Shown here piece by piece: positions 36,194 to 45,198 of a stretch of DNA of 64,000 nucleotides. This DNA is from an uncultured Bacteroides sp. (lineage in GTDB: Bacteria > Bacteroidota > Bacteroidia > Bacteroidales > Bacteroidaceae): positions 62,001-126,000 of the forward strand of contig USLU01000002.1 of NCBI GenBank assembly GCA_900555635.1, in the 5' to 3' direction. The notes under the pieces are model-generated. The model had not been told where the DNA came from. It searched no databases and saw nothing but the letters and a program-made list of their open reading frames with translations. Made by a program: the position numbers and the translations under genes. The stretch's first letter is position 1, and each line of letters opens with the position of its first letter.

Positions 36194-38878
36194 CTACAAT
36201 TCAAGTACCAACACTTCCTTAGGACTTAAATGTAATATTTCACCTAGTTGTAAAGTATTGCCAGTCAAAATATTATTGGCGCTTGTATTATCTCCAATAA
36301 CTTCTTTATAATGTGTCAAATCTAAATCAACTTCCTTAGAAACTCCATTCATAATAACCAGTACACTTTTCCCGTTATATGAGCGTTCATAAACATATAC
36401 ATTATTACGAGGCATAAAATGTTTCATCCGCCCATTTGAGATAACCTCATTTCCTTTTCGCCACTGTAATAATTTTCTCATAAAGCCAAAAGCTTCTTGT
36501 TGCATGGGAGTTCTTCCTTTTTGTTCAAATACATTTGTCGTATCTCCCTTCCAACCGCCAGGCATATCTGGACGAATATATCCAAAATCAATCTTTGTAT
36601 TTCCAGTCATCAATAGTTCCTGCCCATAATATAATTGTGGAATACCAGGAATAGTCAACAAGAAAACCACAGCCTGTTTATAAGCATCTAGATTTCTTGG
36701 AGTTTCCAATAAGAAACGATCAGTATCATGATTCTCAAATAAACGCATTACATTATTTATATCAGCATAGCAAAAGTCATAAGCCAAATGTTCAAATATA
36801 AGCTGTAAACCAGAATTCCAGGATGTTTCTTCCTGAAAAGCTTTGCTAGCTATTGATTGTAAATGGAAATCCATTACTGATTTTAATTCTGTATTTCCAT
36901 TCTTATTTACGGGACTCTTTCGTTGCCAATAAGCTGCTCCTGTAGGGTTAGTAATCATTGATTCACCAACAATATTCAAATTGGGATATTCTTCAAAAAC
37001 TTCTTTACACCAACGAACCATCATATCCCTATCGGGATAGGGGTATGTATCCTGGCGAATACCATCCAAATTGGCATACTCAACCCACCAAATTGAATTC
37101 TGAATCAGATAATCTGCAACATAACGATTTCTCTGGTTCAAATCAGGCATTGTAGGAACGAACCACCCGTCCGTCATTTCTTCTTTATCTATATCCGCGG
37201 CATAGGGATCAAAGAATGAAGTTTTATTGTGATTGGTCTGTACATACTTGAATGGGTTGTTAAACCAATCACGCGTCGGACAATCAATCAGCCAAGGATG
37301 TTTACTTCCGCAGTGGTTGAACACCATATCCATAATCATTTTCATTCCCCGCTGATGCAATAATTCTACCAACTGCACATAATCCTCATTACTACCCAAA
37401 CGCGGATCGATTCGATAATAGTTAGTTGCCGCATAACCATGATAAGAACCATCACCCATATCATTTTCCAAGACTGGAGTAGTCCAGATTGCAGTAACTC
37501 CTAGACTATCCAAATAATCCAAGTGCTGTACTATACCAGCCAAATCTCCACCATGGCGTGCATTTACATCTTTACGATTTACTTCATAAGGATATTTCAT
37601 TATCACTTTATCATTGTTTTCATCGCCATTCGCAAATCGATCTGGCATCAATAAATAAACCACATCAGAAGAGTTGAAACCGACTTTATCTTCACCTTTC
37701 CCTTTTCGTTCTTTCAGCTCATAAGAGTAGTTCAGTTTCTTCTTTCCCTTTACAAATTCAATAGAAAACTTACCCGGTGTTGCATCCTTAACATCCAAAT
37801 ACAATATTAAATAATTAGGGCTTTCCATTGGATGTACACTTTGCAATATAATTCCCGGATAATTTATAACCGGCTTGTAAGTTGCAATATTAGTACCATA
37901 AACCATTAATTGCAACCGAGTATTTTTCATACCACACCACCAGAAAGCAGGCTCAATTCTTTCTACTTTCTCAGCTTCTTCATTACCCAAGAGAAACTGC
38001 AACGGATTATTCAAACGTCTCATCCAATCCTTTTCCATATGACCAGCACCAGGAAAAACTTTAGATACCCACATAGGTTCACTCCATCCTTTGAGCCGCA
38101 TCAATTTATCCAGTTCATCTTGATAAGGAGGATAATAAGCATCCAATGTCGCATCACCTCTATCCATATAAATCATCCGACTATTTGCCTTAGGAAGATT
38201 TTCATCCAAATAACTCCGAAAAGCCGCTGACCATTTATCTGCCTTTTCTTTTGCAATTCCCTCACTACTCAATATCATAGGCACGTGTGTTGAGAGACAA
38301 GCAGCCCCTCCAAATACATCGGGATATTCACATATAGCATAAAGTGAAATTAACCCACCCATGCTCGATCCCATAATAAATGTATTATTACGCTCTTTAT
38401 TCGTAGAATATTCCTTATCAATAAACGGTTTTACCTCTTCCACCAAAAAGCGTAGATAATTATCAGCATTAAAACGTACATTATTAGGTACATCATTATC
38501 TGACAAGTATTTCAGAGCTTTTTGAGGGAAATAGTCTTCATACCTAGTTTCTGCAATATTGGCTACTCCAACAACAATACAAGGCTTAATTTTCTTTTCG
38601 CCCAAGAGTCCGCCAACGATTTCGTCAACTCCCCATTCTTCTTTATTCCACGTAGTAGTTGCATCAAAAAGCATTTGTCCATCGTGCATATAAAGAACAT
38701 CGTATTTCTTTTTCGCAGAATAATCAGATGGTAACCAAACAAAAACATCGCGTGGACTCATTATAGAAGATTTGAATTTAGGATATTCAATAAGTTTTCC
38801 CGATGATACAGTTTGTTGTGCAGTTCCCCATTGACACAACAGCAAATTTAGTAATACTAATAAAGTTCTAATTTTCAT
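36194..38878 (-). CDS. Fusion of a putative esterase with a GH13 cyclomaltodextrinase/neopullulanase
   Basis: I start at ATG 38878, giving signal peptide MKIRTLLVLLNLLLCQWGTAQ; the start at 38929 adds 17 residues encoded within a hairpin. About 894 residues. The N-terminal third is an alpha/beta-hydrolase of the esterase-D type: nucleophile Ser in GSSMGG (about 171), His in GAGHMEKDW. Then comes a beta-sandwich like the N domain of cyclomaltodextrinases and a GH13 barrel with MDMVFNH (about 516), DGIRQDT (nucleophile Asp about 608), IVGES (acid Glu about 638) and ENHDTDR (about 715). It probably degrades imported alpha-glucan oligosaccharides in the periplasm, with the esterase removing an acyl group. 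It follows the SusC-D-E genes. Confidence 0.92.
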   Translation of the reverse strand: MKIRTLLVLLNLLLCQWGTAQQTVSSGKLIEYPKFKSSIMSPRDVFVWLPSDYSAKKKYDVLYMHDGQMLFDATTTWNKEEWGVDEIVGGLLGEKKIKPCIVVGVANIAETRYEDYFPQKALKYLSDNDVPNNVRFNADNYLRFLVEEVKPFIDKEYSTNKERNNTFIMGSSMGGLISLYAICEYPDVFGGAACLSTHVPMILSSEGIAKEKADKWSAAFRSYLDENLPKANSRMIYMDRGDATLDAYYPPYQDELDKLMRLKGWSEPMWVSKVFPGAGHMEKDWMRRLNNPLQFLLGNEEAEKVERIEPAFWWCGMKNTRLQLMVYGTNIATYKPVINYPGIILQSVHPMESPNYLILYLDVKDATPGKFSIEFVKGKKKLNYSYELKERKGKGEDKVGFNSSDVVYLLMPDRFANGDENNDKVIMKYPYEVNRKDVNARHGGDLAGIVQHLDYLDSLGVTAIWTTPVLENDMGDGSYHGYAATNYYRIDPRLGSNEDYVQLVELLHQRGMKMIMDMVFNHCGSKHPWLIDCPTRDWFNNPFKYVQTNHNKTSFFDPYAADIDKEEMTDGWFVPTMPDLNQRNRYVADYLIQNSIWWVEYANLDGIRQDTYPYPDRDMMVRWCKEVFEEYPNLNIVGESMITNPTGAAYWQRKSPVNKNGNTELKSVMDFHLQSIASKAFQEETSWNSGLQLIFEHLAYDFCYADINNVMRLFENHDTDRFLLETPRNLDAYKQAVVFLLTIPGIPQLYYGQELLMTGNTKIDFGYIRPDMPGGWKGDTTNVFEQKGRTPMQQEAFGFMRKLLQWRKGNEVISNGRMKHFMPRNNVYVYERSYNGKSVLVIMNGVSKEVDLDLTHYKEVIGDNTSANNILTGNTLQLGEILHLSPKEVLVLEL

Positions 38879-38893
38879 GATATGTAAAATAAA

Positions 38894-38926
38894 AAGGGTA
38901 CTATTCCCCTTAAAAATAGTACCCTT
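38894..38926 (-). other. Intergenic hairpin between susE-like and esterase-GH13 genes
   Basis: Perfect 12-bp arms AAGGGTACTATT (38894-38905) and AATAGTACCCTT (38915-38926), 9-nt loop. On the minus strand the stem is followed by TTTTTATT-like sequence, so it could be a partial terminator as well as an RNA-stabilising hairpin. It lets SusCDE be made in excess of the enzymes. Confidence 0.75.
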
Positions 38927-38941
38927 CATTAATCTTAATTC

Positions 38942-40057
38942 TTATTTACCGAAATCTTTCTCACTCAACTCATAAGTCATACTACCAGCATTGTTCATAT
39001 TCACATAAACACGGTATTTCCCCGCAGTAACTGCAATATTGTTTCCATCAGCAGTATCAAGTACGCCTGGTATTATCTTAGACCCCCAACTTGTCGTCCA
39101 AGCATGATCTAAACGGAACTTAATCTCACCGGCAGCAAATTCAACATCTGCCCAAAAACGTTGTTTAGCAGCATCAAATTTTAAATCAACTTCAGCGCCA
39201 CCCCAACCAGATACTTGAGAACCAGCATCACCGACAATGCTTATGGCATCAAAAGATAAGCCTTTTTTCAACATCAAAGAGCTCTTATTAAAACTAAAAT
39301 GATAAAAACGGTGAGAATAACAGCTTATATTTGCAGAGCTACCACTGGAAATAAGTTGTAATTCAGAAGACTCAGGATCAACTTTCAAAGAAGGTTCTAC
39401 CCCCCAATTACAATCATCTTGCCAACCTGCAATACCTGTTACCTTGAATCCATTTGCTGCTTTTTCACCAAAGTCAACCAAACCTTGATACTTCACATCA
39501 TCTTCTTCAAAACAGAATAAGAATTGAGAATTGTCATGGCTCCAACCACAATAATCACCAATAACCCAAATCTTCGGATAATCTTTTTCACCACTATAAG
39601 CAGAAATTGAAGAAGATATCACATTAGAATAAGTAAACATCTTTGTCGGCTTAGAAGACAAATCTTGTACGTACGCTTTTACACGGAAATAAACCTTTGT
39701 CGGAGTCTCCGGTTCTACATCCCAATTTAACAATATTGAATTCATTTTATCAGCAGTCACCACTAATCCCTCTTTAGCAGAGGAAGAAGAACCTAATTCC
39801 TTAAAATCTTCAAAATCAGACATTAAAGATGCTTCTAAAGAATACATAAAAGAAACATCCAAACCAAAACTAGCTGCTGAATAACTGAATGTTGCAAAAT
39901 CGGCATTCGCAGCATCCAAAACATAAGTATCATTAATTGAGGTCAATTTACTTGCCACCGCATCCGCATCATTATAAATCGGATCCTTGTCTTCACTACA
40001 AGACAATGCAATGAAGCCTAGCAAAAATATTAAAAGTGACGAATATATTTTTTTCAT
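38942..40057 (-). CDS. SusE/SusF-like surface glycan-binding lipoprotein
   Basis: 371 residues. The signal peptide ends with lipobox ALSC (Cys about 20) followed by SEDKDPIYND. The first module (VLDAANADFATFSYSAASFGLDVSFMYSLEASL) is a SusE N-terminal Ig-like fold. Two later modules with PKIWVIGDYCGWSHDNSQF and ISIVGDAGSQVSGWGGAEVDL resemble starch-binding repeats of SusE/F. It probably sits on the surface next to SusC/D and holds alpha-glucan. It starts 15 bp after the SusD gene. Confidence 0.88.
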   Translation of the reverse strand: MKKIYSSLLIFLLGFIALSCSEDKDPIYNDADAVASKLTSINDTYVLDAANADFATFSYSAASFGLDVSFMYSLEASLMSDFEDFKELGSSSSAKEGLVVTADKMNSILLNWDVEPETPTKVYFRVKAYVQDLSSKPTKMFTYSNVISSSISAYSGEKDYPKIWVIGDYCGWSHDNSQFLFCFEEDDVKYQGLVDFGEKAANGFKVTGIAGWQDDCNWGVEPSLKVDPESSELQLISSGSSANISCYSHRFYHFSFNKSSLMLKKGLSFDAISIVGDAGSQVSGWGGAEVDLKFDAAKQRFWADVEFAAGEIKFRLDHAWTTSWGSKIIPGVLDTADGNNIAVTAGKYRVYVNMNNAGSMTYELSEKDFGK

Positions 40058-40072
40058 ATCTAATACAATTTA

Positions 40073-41629
40073 TTATTTATAACCATCGTTTTGAACCAAG
40101 TTGGGATTACTATTCAAATCTTTATCAGGGATAGGGAAAAGATTAAAGTGAGCATCCACTCCCTTACCACCTTTTACACCACCTTTCCATGACCACAGAT
40201 AAGAATCAGAAGTAAACTTTCCAAAACGGATTAAATCAGAACGACGCCATCCTTCCAAATACAATTCACAACCACGTTCTTTCAAAATATCCTCTAAGGT
40301 ATAAGTTGTTACAGCAGGCAATCCTGCTCTTTGACGCACTAAGGATAAAGCAGAAGCACCTTCTGCTTCCGTTACATTCGTTGCACCTCTTTTAGCACAC
40401 TCTGCCAGCATCAACAAAACATCTGCATAACGGAATACTCCAAAATCAGTATCAACAAAACCAAGATTAGAAGCTGGTTTACCATCACTTCTGACATTAG
40501 TAAACTTCATGAAGGCATAACCATGTTGGAAGTTTGCAATATCATCGATTTCTTTTTGTTGCTCATTTGTAAAGAACATAGAGCGATTATCACCTTTTGA
40601 AAATGAATCATAGAACTCTGGAGTAGTACGGATTCCCCCCCAACCGGAAGAAATGCCCAAAGAAGATGGATCCATCTTTCCACCGCAAGAAGCAAAAATC
40701 AAAAAATTAGTTACACCAAAACTTTGTGTATTATTGCCATCCTGTTCTATTGCAAACATAATTTCATCTGTACATTTATTGTTATCTGCCATAAACAATT
40801 CTGAATACTTGGAGTGCAATGAATATCCATCTTTCTGAATATCTTTACATATTTGCGCACATTCGTCATACTTACTTGTACCAATATATACATCAGCATT
40901 CAAGTATAATTTAGCCAAAATCATACGTGCAGCACCTTTGTCAATCCGACCATATTCATTCTGACGAGCATTTTTCAACGCACTAGCATCACTTGTCAAG
41001 TCTTTCAGTTCAATTTCAAGCCAATTAAACAATTCACTACGTGTAATACGCTTAGGATTAGTGGAACCAACCGAAGAAGTTTCATCAGCAAATGGAACAT
41101 TGCCAAACATATCAATAGCATGATAATAGGACAATGCTCTTAAAGCACGAGCTTCTGCTATATAAGTAGCTTTTTCTGAAAAATTAATCGAAGAAGCATT
41201 TGCTTGACGGATAAATTCATTGCACATTGCCACCTGATAGAAAATGCGATAATAAAGAGCTGCAACAAAGGTATCAGAAGATGTCCACGCTAATCCATGA
41301 AGATCTTGAATCGTCTGATCATTCCAGCCTACTACACATTCATCCGTTGTATATTCATTCAAATGAAATAAGCCACGGAAATATTGACTCTGTCCACCAT
41401 CCAAACCAGAAATATTAGAATCTCCGTTAGGACCATAAGAACCACTGGTTGCAAAACCCGTATAACATTGAGCCAAAAAAGCTTCAAAATCAGCTTGACT
41501 TGTCAAAGCTTTATCCACAGTATTCAAATTTGGATCAATAGGTGTAACATCCAAATCGCCTACGCAAGATGTTGTCACAAATCCGGAGGACAACAAAAGC
41601 ATAAATATAATTTTTTTATATAGTTTCAT
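40073..41629 (-). CDS. SusD-family lipoprotein of the alpha-glucan-type PUL
   Basis: 518 residues with lipobox TTSC (Cys about 22) and the SCVGDLDVTPIDPN start shared with the SusD of the neighbouring galactan locus. The TPR-like helices (ATYIAEARALRALSYYHAIDMFGNVPFAD) and C-terminal signature (ILKERGCELYLEGWRRSDLIRFGKF) are typical. It pairs with the SusC encoded 24 bp upstream. The substrate is inferred to be an alpha-glucan from the GH13 enzymes downstream. Confidence 0.95.
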   Translation of the reverse strand: MKLYKKIIFMLLLSSGFVTTSCVGDLDVTPIDPNLNTVDKALTSQADFEAFLAQCYTGFATSGSYGPNGDSNISGLDGGQSQYFRGLFHLNEYTTDECVVGWNDQTIQDLHGLAWTSSDTFVAALYYRIFYQVAMCNEFIRQANASSINFSEKATYIAEARALRALSYYHAIDMFGNVPFADETSSVGSTNPKRITRSELFNWLEIELKDLTSDASALKNARQNEYGRIDKGAARMILAKLYLNADVYIGTSKYDECAQICKDIQKDGYSLHSKYSELFMADNNKCTDEIMFAIEQDGNNTQSFGVTNFLIFASCGGKMDPSSLGISSGWGGIRTTPEFYDSFSKGDNRSMFFTNEQQKEIDDIANFQHGYAFMKFTNVRSDGKPASNLGFVDTDFGVFRYADVLLMLAECAKRGATNVTEAEGASALSLVRQRAGLPAVTTYTLEDILKERGCELYLEGWRRSDLIRFGKFTSDSYLWSWKGGVKGGKGVDAHFNLFPIPDKDLNSNPNLVQNDGYK

Positions 41630-41653
41630 ATTAGATCATTCTTTAGATTGTTA

Positions 41654-44647
41654 TTAGAAATTAAATTTAGCACCTAATATAAAGGTTCTGGGACGCGGAT
41701 AAAGATTGTTATCTATGCCATTGAAGACTTCAGGGTCCAATCCTTTATATTTAGAAATTGTACATACATTCTGTACTGTGAAATACAGATTTAAATTCAT
41801 GGTACGATCTTTTGCTTTTATCAGATCCTTGAACGAATAGCCTAGAGTCACATTATCCAATTTAAAGAATGATGCATTGTGCAAATAATAATCAGACAAG
41901 TACTGAGCTTGTTCAAAGTTTGTCTGAACAGCACTATTCATTCGGTTTGACACAAAGTTATTTGTCCACAAATCTGCCCACATCTCATTATTGGATGAAA
42001 CGTTATCATAAACCCAATTGCCAACATTTGCATGTGCCGAAGCTGCCAAAGTCCAGTTTTTATAACTCAAATTTGTATTGAAACCCACAGTTACATCCGG
42101 AGCCGGTTTATGAGCAAAGTATTTATCATCAGAGTTTATTTTACCATCTTTGTTACGGTCTACATAAGCACCTTCAATAGGTTTGCCATTCTTATCATAA
42201 ACCTGTTCATAAACATAGAATGAAGAAGTTGGATAACCAACCTGATGCATCTGAATATTGTTGCCTACACCACCACTAATACCTCCGGTTTCGACTCCAG
42301 ATTTATCACTTTCAACTGCTGTCAGTTTTGTAATCTTATTTTTATTCCAAGCAACATTAGCTCCGACTCTCCAGTTCCAATCTTTTGTTTCAACCGGAAT
42401 AGCATTAATTTCAAATTCCACACCAGTGTTCTCAAGATTACCAATGTTAGAAGTTAAGTAATTCTTCAAATTAGACAAAGCTGATACGGGAATATAGTTA
42501 ATCAAATCTTCAGTTTTACGAAAGTAGAAATCAATACCACCATAAATTCTTCCATTTAAGAAGCCATAATCCAAACCTGCATTCCAAGTTGTTGTAGTTT
42601 CCCATTTCAAATCGGCATTATATCCTAACGCTGTAACAGGAGTAATCAATTTATCACCAAAATAATAATAACTTCCCAGTAAATTCTTATAATATGTAGC
42701 CAATGTCGGATAATTACCAGCATTCAAATCTTGTTGACCTGTTTGGCCCCAGCTTAAACGCAATTTTAAATTGGAAAGAACTTTATTATCTTTCAGGAAA
42801 CTTTCGTTAGCAATATTCCAACCTAAAGCTACAGAAGGAAATAAACCCCACTTGTTATTCTGAAAACGTGATGTACCATCACGGCGCAACGTGAAAGTAA
42901 ACATATACTTATCTGAATATGTATAATTAGCACGTCCAAAGAAGGAAACTAAATAATATTCTGTTCTTGAAATAGACTCAGATAATTTCTGCGCTCTATC
43001 GTTCTGTTTAACCGCCAAAGAGTTAGATGAATTATAGAAATGTTGCCAAGAGTAACCCGCCATAGCATCTACATGATGATCACCAAAAGCATGGTTATAA
43101 TTAAAATAGCTTTCCAAGGTCTGATCGCGTCTCATATAATTATAATCACTATGATATCCTGAACCAGATTCCGTTGTTGAGTGTAAAGACTGCTCTGAAC
43201 CTTCCGGAGTATCAACATTTCCATTACTTTTTGAGAAATCCAAACCAACATTTAGGTTAAAGCGTAAATCCTCAAAACCATGAAATTTATAATCCAACTG
43301 TGCATTACCAATGAAACGTTTAGCAGTTGCCACATCATCTTTTTCGTTGAGTAACGCAACAGGGTTCATTGTTGCCATTGTATTACAATTACCATTCAAA
43401 TCACGCCACATATAGTAACCATGATTCCCTTTGGAAGAACTGTCATAAACGGATTGAGTAGGGTCCATGTGAATGGCTGCACCAATAGCACTTTCATTTG
43501 CAAAAGTATTATCTGTATAAACTCCCTTTGCACTCATATTGATAGTTAAATGGTTATCTAGGAGTTGAGGTGCTAAATTCAAAGATACAGTACCACGATT
43601 CATTTTAGAACGTTTCAAGACACCTTCTTGACTCAAAAAGCCACCAGACACACGATAAGGAAGTTTTCCAGCTTCACCTAAACCTACCTGTCCATTCAAG
43701 CTCAAATTAGCTTCATAAGTCTGTGCTAATTGATAAATTTCTTTCTGCCAATCCGTATTTTCACTACCTAATGCAGCGTAAGCCTCAGAGTTCTCACCTG
43801 AATGAAGAGCAACAGATCGACGCAAAGTTTCTGCATCCATTACGTCCACATATTGCGGTACTTGGCTTAAAGATGCAGCAAAGTCTAAGTCAATTCGAGG
43901 AAGTGAAGTACCATCCTTAGCGCCTTTTTTAGTAGTAATCACAATAACACCATTAGATGCACGCGAACCATAAATAGCAGTTGCAGAAGCATCCTTCAAA
44001 ACAGTAAAACTTTCAATATCATTCGGGTTAATACTTGACAAAGGATCTCCCATACCATCAATCTTATCGTTACTTATCGGAAGACCATCTACGACGATCA
44101 ACGGATCATTTGTAGCTGACAAAGAAGAACCTCCACGAATACGAATAGTAGAAGCTGATCCAGGTTGACCACTACCCGCTGTGATTACAACACCAGCAGA
44201 CTTACCTCTTAATAAATCAGCCGGAGAACTTACCACACCTTTGTTTATCTGGTCTGCTTTCACTGTAGATACAGAACCAGTCAAGTCATTCTTCTTCACT
44301 GTACCATATCCAATCACAACCACAGCATCCAATAATTGAGAGTCATCTTGCAATACTACATTCATTAGTGGAGTTGCTTTCACTATTTGCGTAGTGTATC
44401 CGATAAATGAAACCGAGATTTTAGTACCATCAGGTACATTCAACGTAAAATTACCATCAAGATCGGTAATTGTACCATTAGAAGTATTTTCAACCTCTAC
44501 AACATTTGCGCCAATCACAGGTTCACCTGTAGCATCTTTAACATGCCCTTTCACTGTGATGTTCTGTGCATAAGCGCCAACTGACAAGAATAACCCTAAC
44601 AATAGGGTAAGAATCGTTCGATTGATTCTAAGATTTACTTGCTTCAT
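41654..44647 (-). CDS. SusC-like TonB-dependent receptor of the alpha-glucan-type PUL
   Basis: 997 residues: signal peptide (RTILTLLLGLFLSVGAYAQ), carboxypeptidase-D-like domain (GEPVIGANVVEVEN, ITDLDGNFTLNVP), TonB box region (LDAVVVIGYGTVKKNDLTGSV), plug (IRIRGGSSLSATNDPLIVVDGLP, VLKDASATAIYGSRASNGV) and barrel ending in LGAKFNF. No STN domain, so it does not signal through FecR. The leader and signal-peptide coding region are about 93% identical to those of the SusC at 54847, while the rest has diverged. An operator-like palindrome lies 66 bp upstream of its -7 box. Confidence 0.97.
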   Translation of the reverse strand: MKQVNLRINRTILTLLLGLFLSVGAYAQNITVKGHVKDATGEPVIGANVVEVENTSNGTITDLDGNFTLNVPDGTKISVSFIGYTTQIVKATPLMNVVLQDDSQLLDAVVVIGYGTVKKNDLTGSVSTVKADQINKGVVSSPADLLRGKSAGVVITAGSGQPGSASTIRIRGGSSLSATNDPLIVVDGLPISNDKIDGMGDPLSSINPNDIESFTVLKDASATAIYGSRASNGVIVITTKKGAKDGTSLPRIDLDFAASLSQVPQYVDVMDAETLRRSVALHSGENSEAYAALGSENTDWQKEIYQLAQTYEANLSLNGQVGLGEAGKLPYRVSGGFLSQEGVLKRSKMNRGTVSLNLAPQLLDNHLTINMSAKGVYTDNTFANESAIGAAIHMDPTQSVYDSSSKGNHGYYMWRDLNGNCNTMATMNPVALLNEKDDVATAKRFIGNAQLDYKFHGFEDLRFNLNVGLDFSKSNGNVDTPEGSEQSLHSTTESGSGYHSDYNYMRRDQTLESYFNYNHAFGDHHVDAMAGYSWQHFYNSSNSLAVKQNDRAQKLSESISRTEYYLVSFFGRANYTYSDKYMFTFTLRRDGTSRFQNNKWGLFPSVALGWNIANESFLKDNKVLSNLKLRLSWGQTGQQDLNAGNYPTLATYYKNLLGSYYYFGDKLITPVTALGYNADLKWETTTTWNAGLDYGFLNGRIYGGIDFYFRKTEDLINYIPVSALSNLKNYLTSNIGNLENTGVEFEINAIPVETKDWNWRVGANVAWNKNKITKLTAVESDKSGVETGGISGGVGNNIQMHQVGYPTSSFYVYEQVYDKNGKPIEGAYVDRNKDGKINSDDKYFAHKPAPDVTVGFNTNLSYKNWTLAASAHANVGNWVYDNVSSNNEMWADLWTNNFVSNRMNSAVQTNFEQAQYLSDYYLHNASFFKLDNVTLGYSFKDLIKAKDRTMNLNLYFTVQNVCTISKYKGLDPEVFNGIDNNLYPRPRTFILGAKFNF

Positions 44648-44756
44648 GCATTTAATAAATTAAAGTTAACAATATTAATTACCTATATATATTCGAAAAA
44701 TAAATTTCGCTATCTTTACTCGCTAAAGTCTTTCTAGTATCTATAACATGATGAAG

Positions 44757-44764
44757 CAAAAATA
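44757..44764 (-). promoter_or_regulatory. -7 promoter element for the alpha-glucan SusC operon
   Basis: TATTTTTG on the minus strand, 109 bp before the ATG. A possible -33 TTTG (44784-44781) is at 16 bp, shorter than usual. A palindrome (44821-44832) is centred 66 bp upstream. Confidence 0.5.
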
Positions 44765-44820
44765 TGATTTATTAACTTAGCAAACTATAAGGAATATATA
44801 AAATATGCAGTTGCAAGAAT

Positions 44821-44832
44821 GCAAACGATTGC
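44821..44832. promoter_or_regulatory. Operator-like palindrome, copy B
   Basis: GCAAACGATTGC within the larger ATGCAA-ACGA-TTGCAT near-palindrome (44819-44834). The exact reverse complement occurs at 59096-59107 upstream of the LacI-family gene. The form (GCAA, CG-centred core, TTGC) is LacI-operator-like. TTGCAA (44811-44816) and AGGTTGCGTGAG (44836-44847) flank it. Confidence 0.65.
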
Positions 44833-44992
44833 ATAAGGTTGCGTGAGATAAAACGCTAGACGGATGAACTAAAAAGAGATTGTAGTCTCAATAATACATA
44901 TAAACATCATACATATATTTCTTCTCCACCAATTTCACTAAATTGAATACAAGAATCGAGGCTACAGCCTACTGTAACGCCATTCAAAAAAG

Positions 44993-45080
44993 GGCTACAC
45001 CTTTTATGCCTAATGGCTACACCCTTTTGTGCACAGGGCTACACCTTTTTATGCAAATGGTGTAGCCCTAAGATATGGAT
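44993..45080. repeat. Four-unit array with 22-bp period, last unit inverted
   Basis: Units begin at 44993, 45015 and 45037 with GGCTACACC followed by a T-run and a TGC word; at exactly the next 22-bp step (45059) the complement GGTGTAGCC appears instead. A related word, GGCTACAG, lies at 44960. The array is in the 551-bp gap between the alpha-glucan SusC start and the galactan GH2 stop; the rest of that gap holds the SusC promoter, the palindrome and the GH2 terminator. The outer units can pair into a hairpin. Confidence 0.8.
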
Positions 45081-45126
45081 AATTTGCCATTAAAAACTTG
45101 CAAGGATAATTATTAACAAAATAATT

Positions 45127-45167
45127 CATCCCTATTTCATTTGCAAAAAACAAACGAAATAGGGATG
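45127..45167 (-). terminator. Terminator-like hairpin after the galactan GH2 gene
   Basis: 17-bp arms (45127-45143 and 45151-45167; CATCCCTATTTC outer part) with one mismatch and a 7-nt loop. It lies 32 bp past the GH2 stop and separates the galactan operon from the alpha-glucan promoter. The T-run on the minus side is weak. Confidence 0.75.
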
Positions 45168-45198
45168 ATAAATACTTCTAATAAAAATGTTCGTATTA

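Noticed and set aside
38879..38929. Extended N-terminus of the esterase-GH13 protein from 38929
   Set aside because: The extra codons are encoded by the hairpin and displace the signal peptide that begins at 38878.
44993..45080. Possible CRISPR array
   Set aside because: The units abut with a 22-bp period and have no unique spacers, the last unit is inverted, and no cas gene is present. The same applies to 16660-16743.
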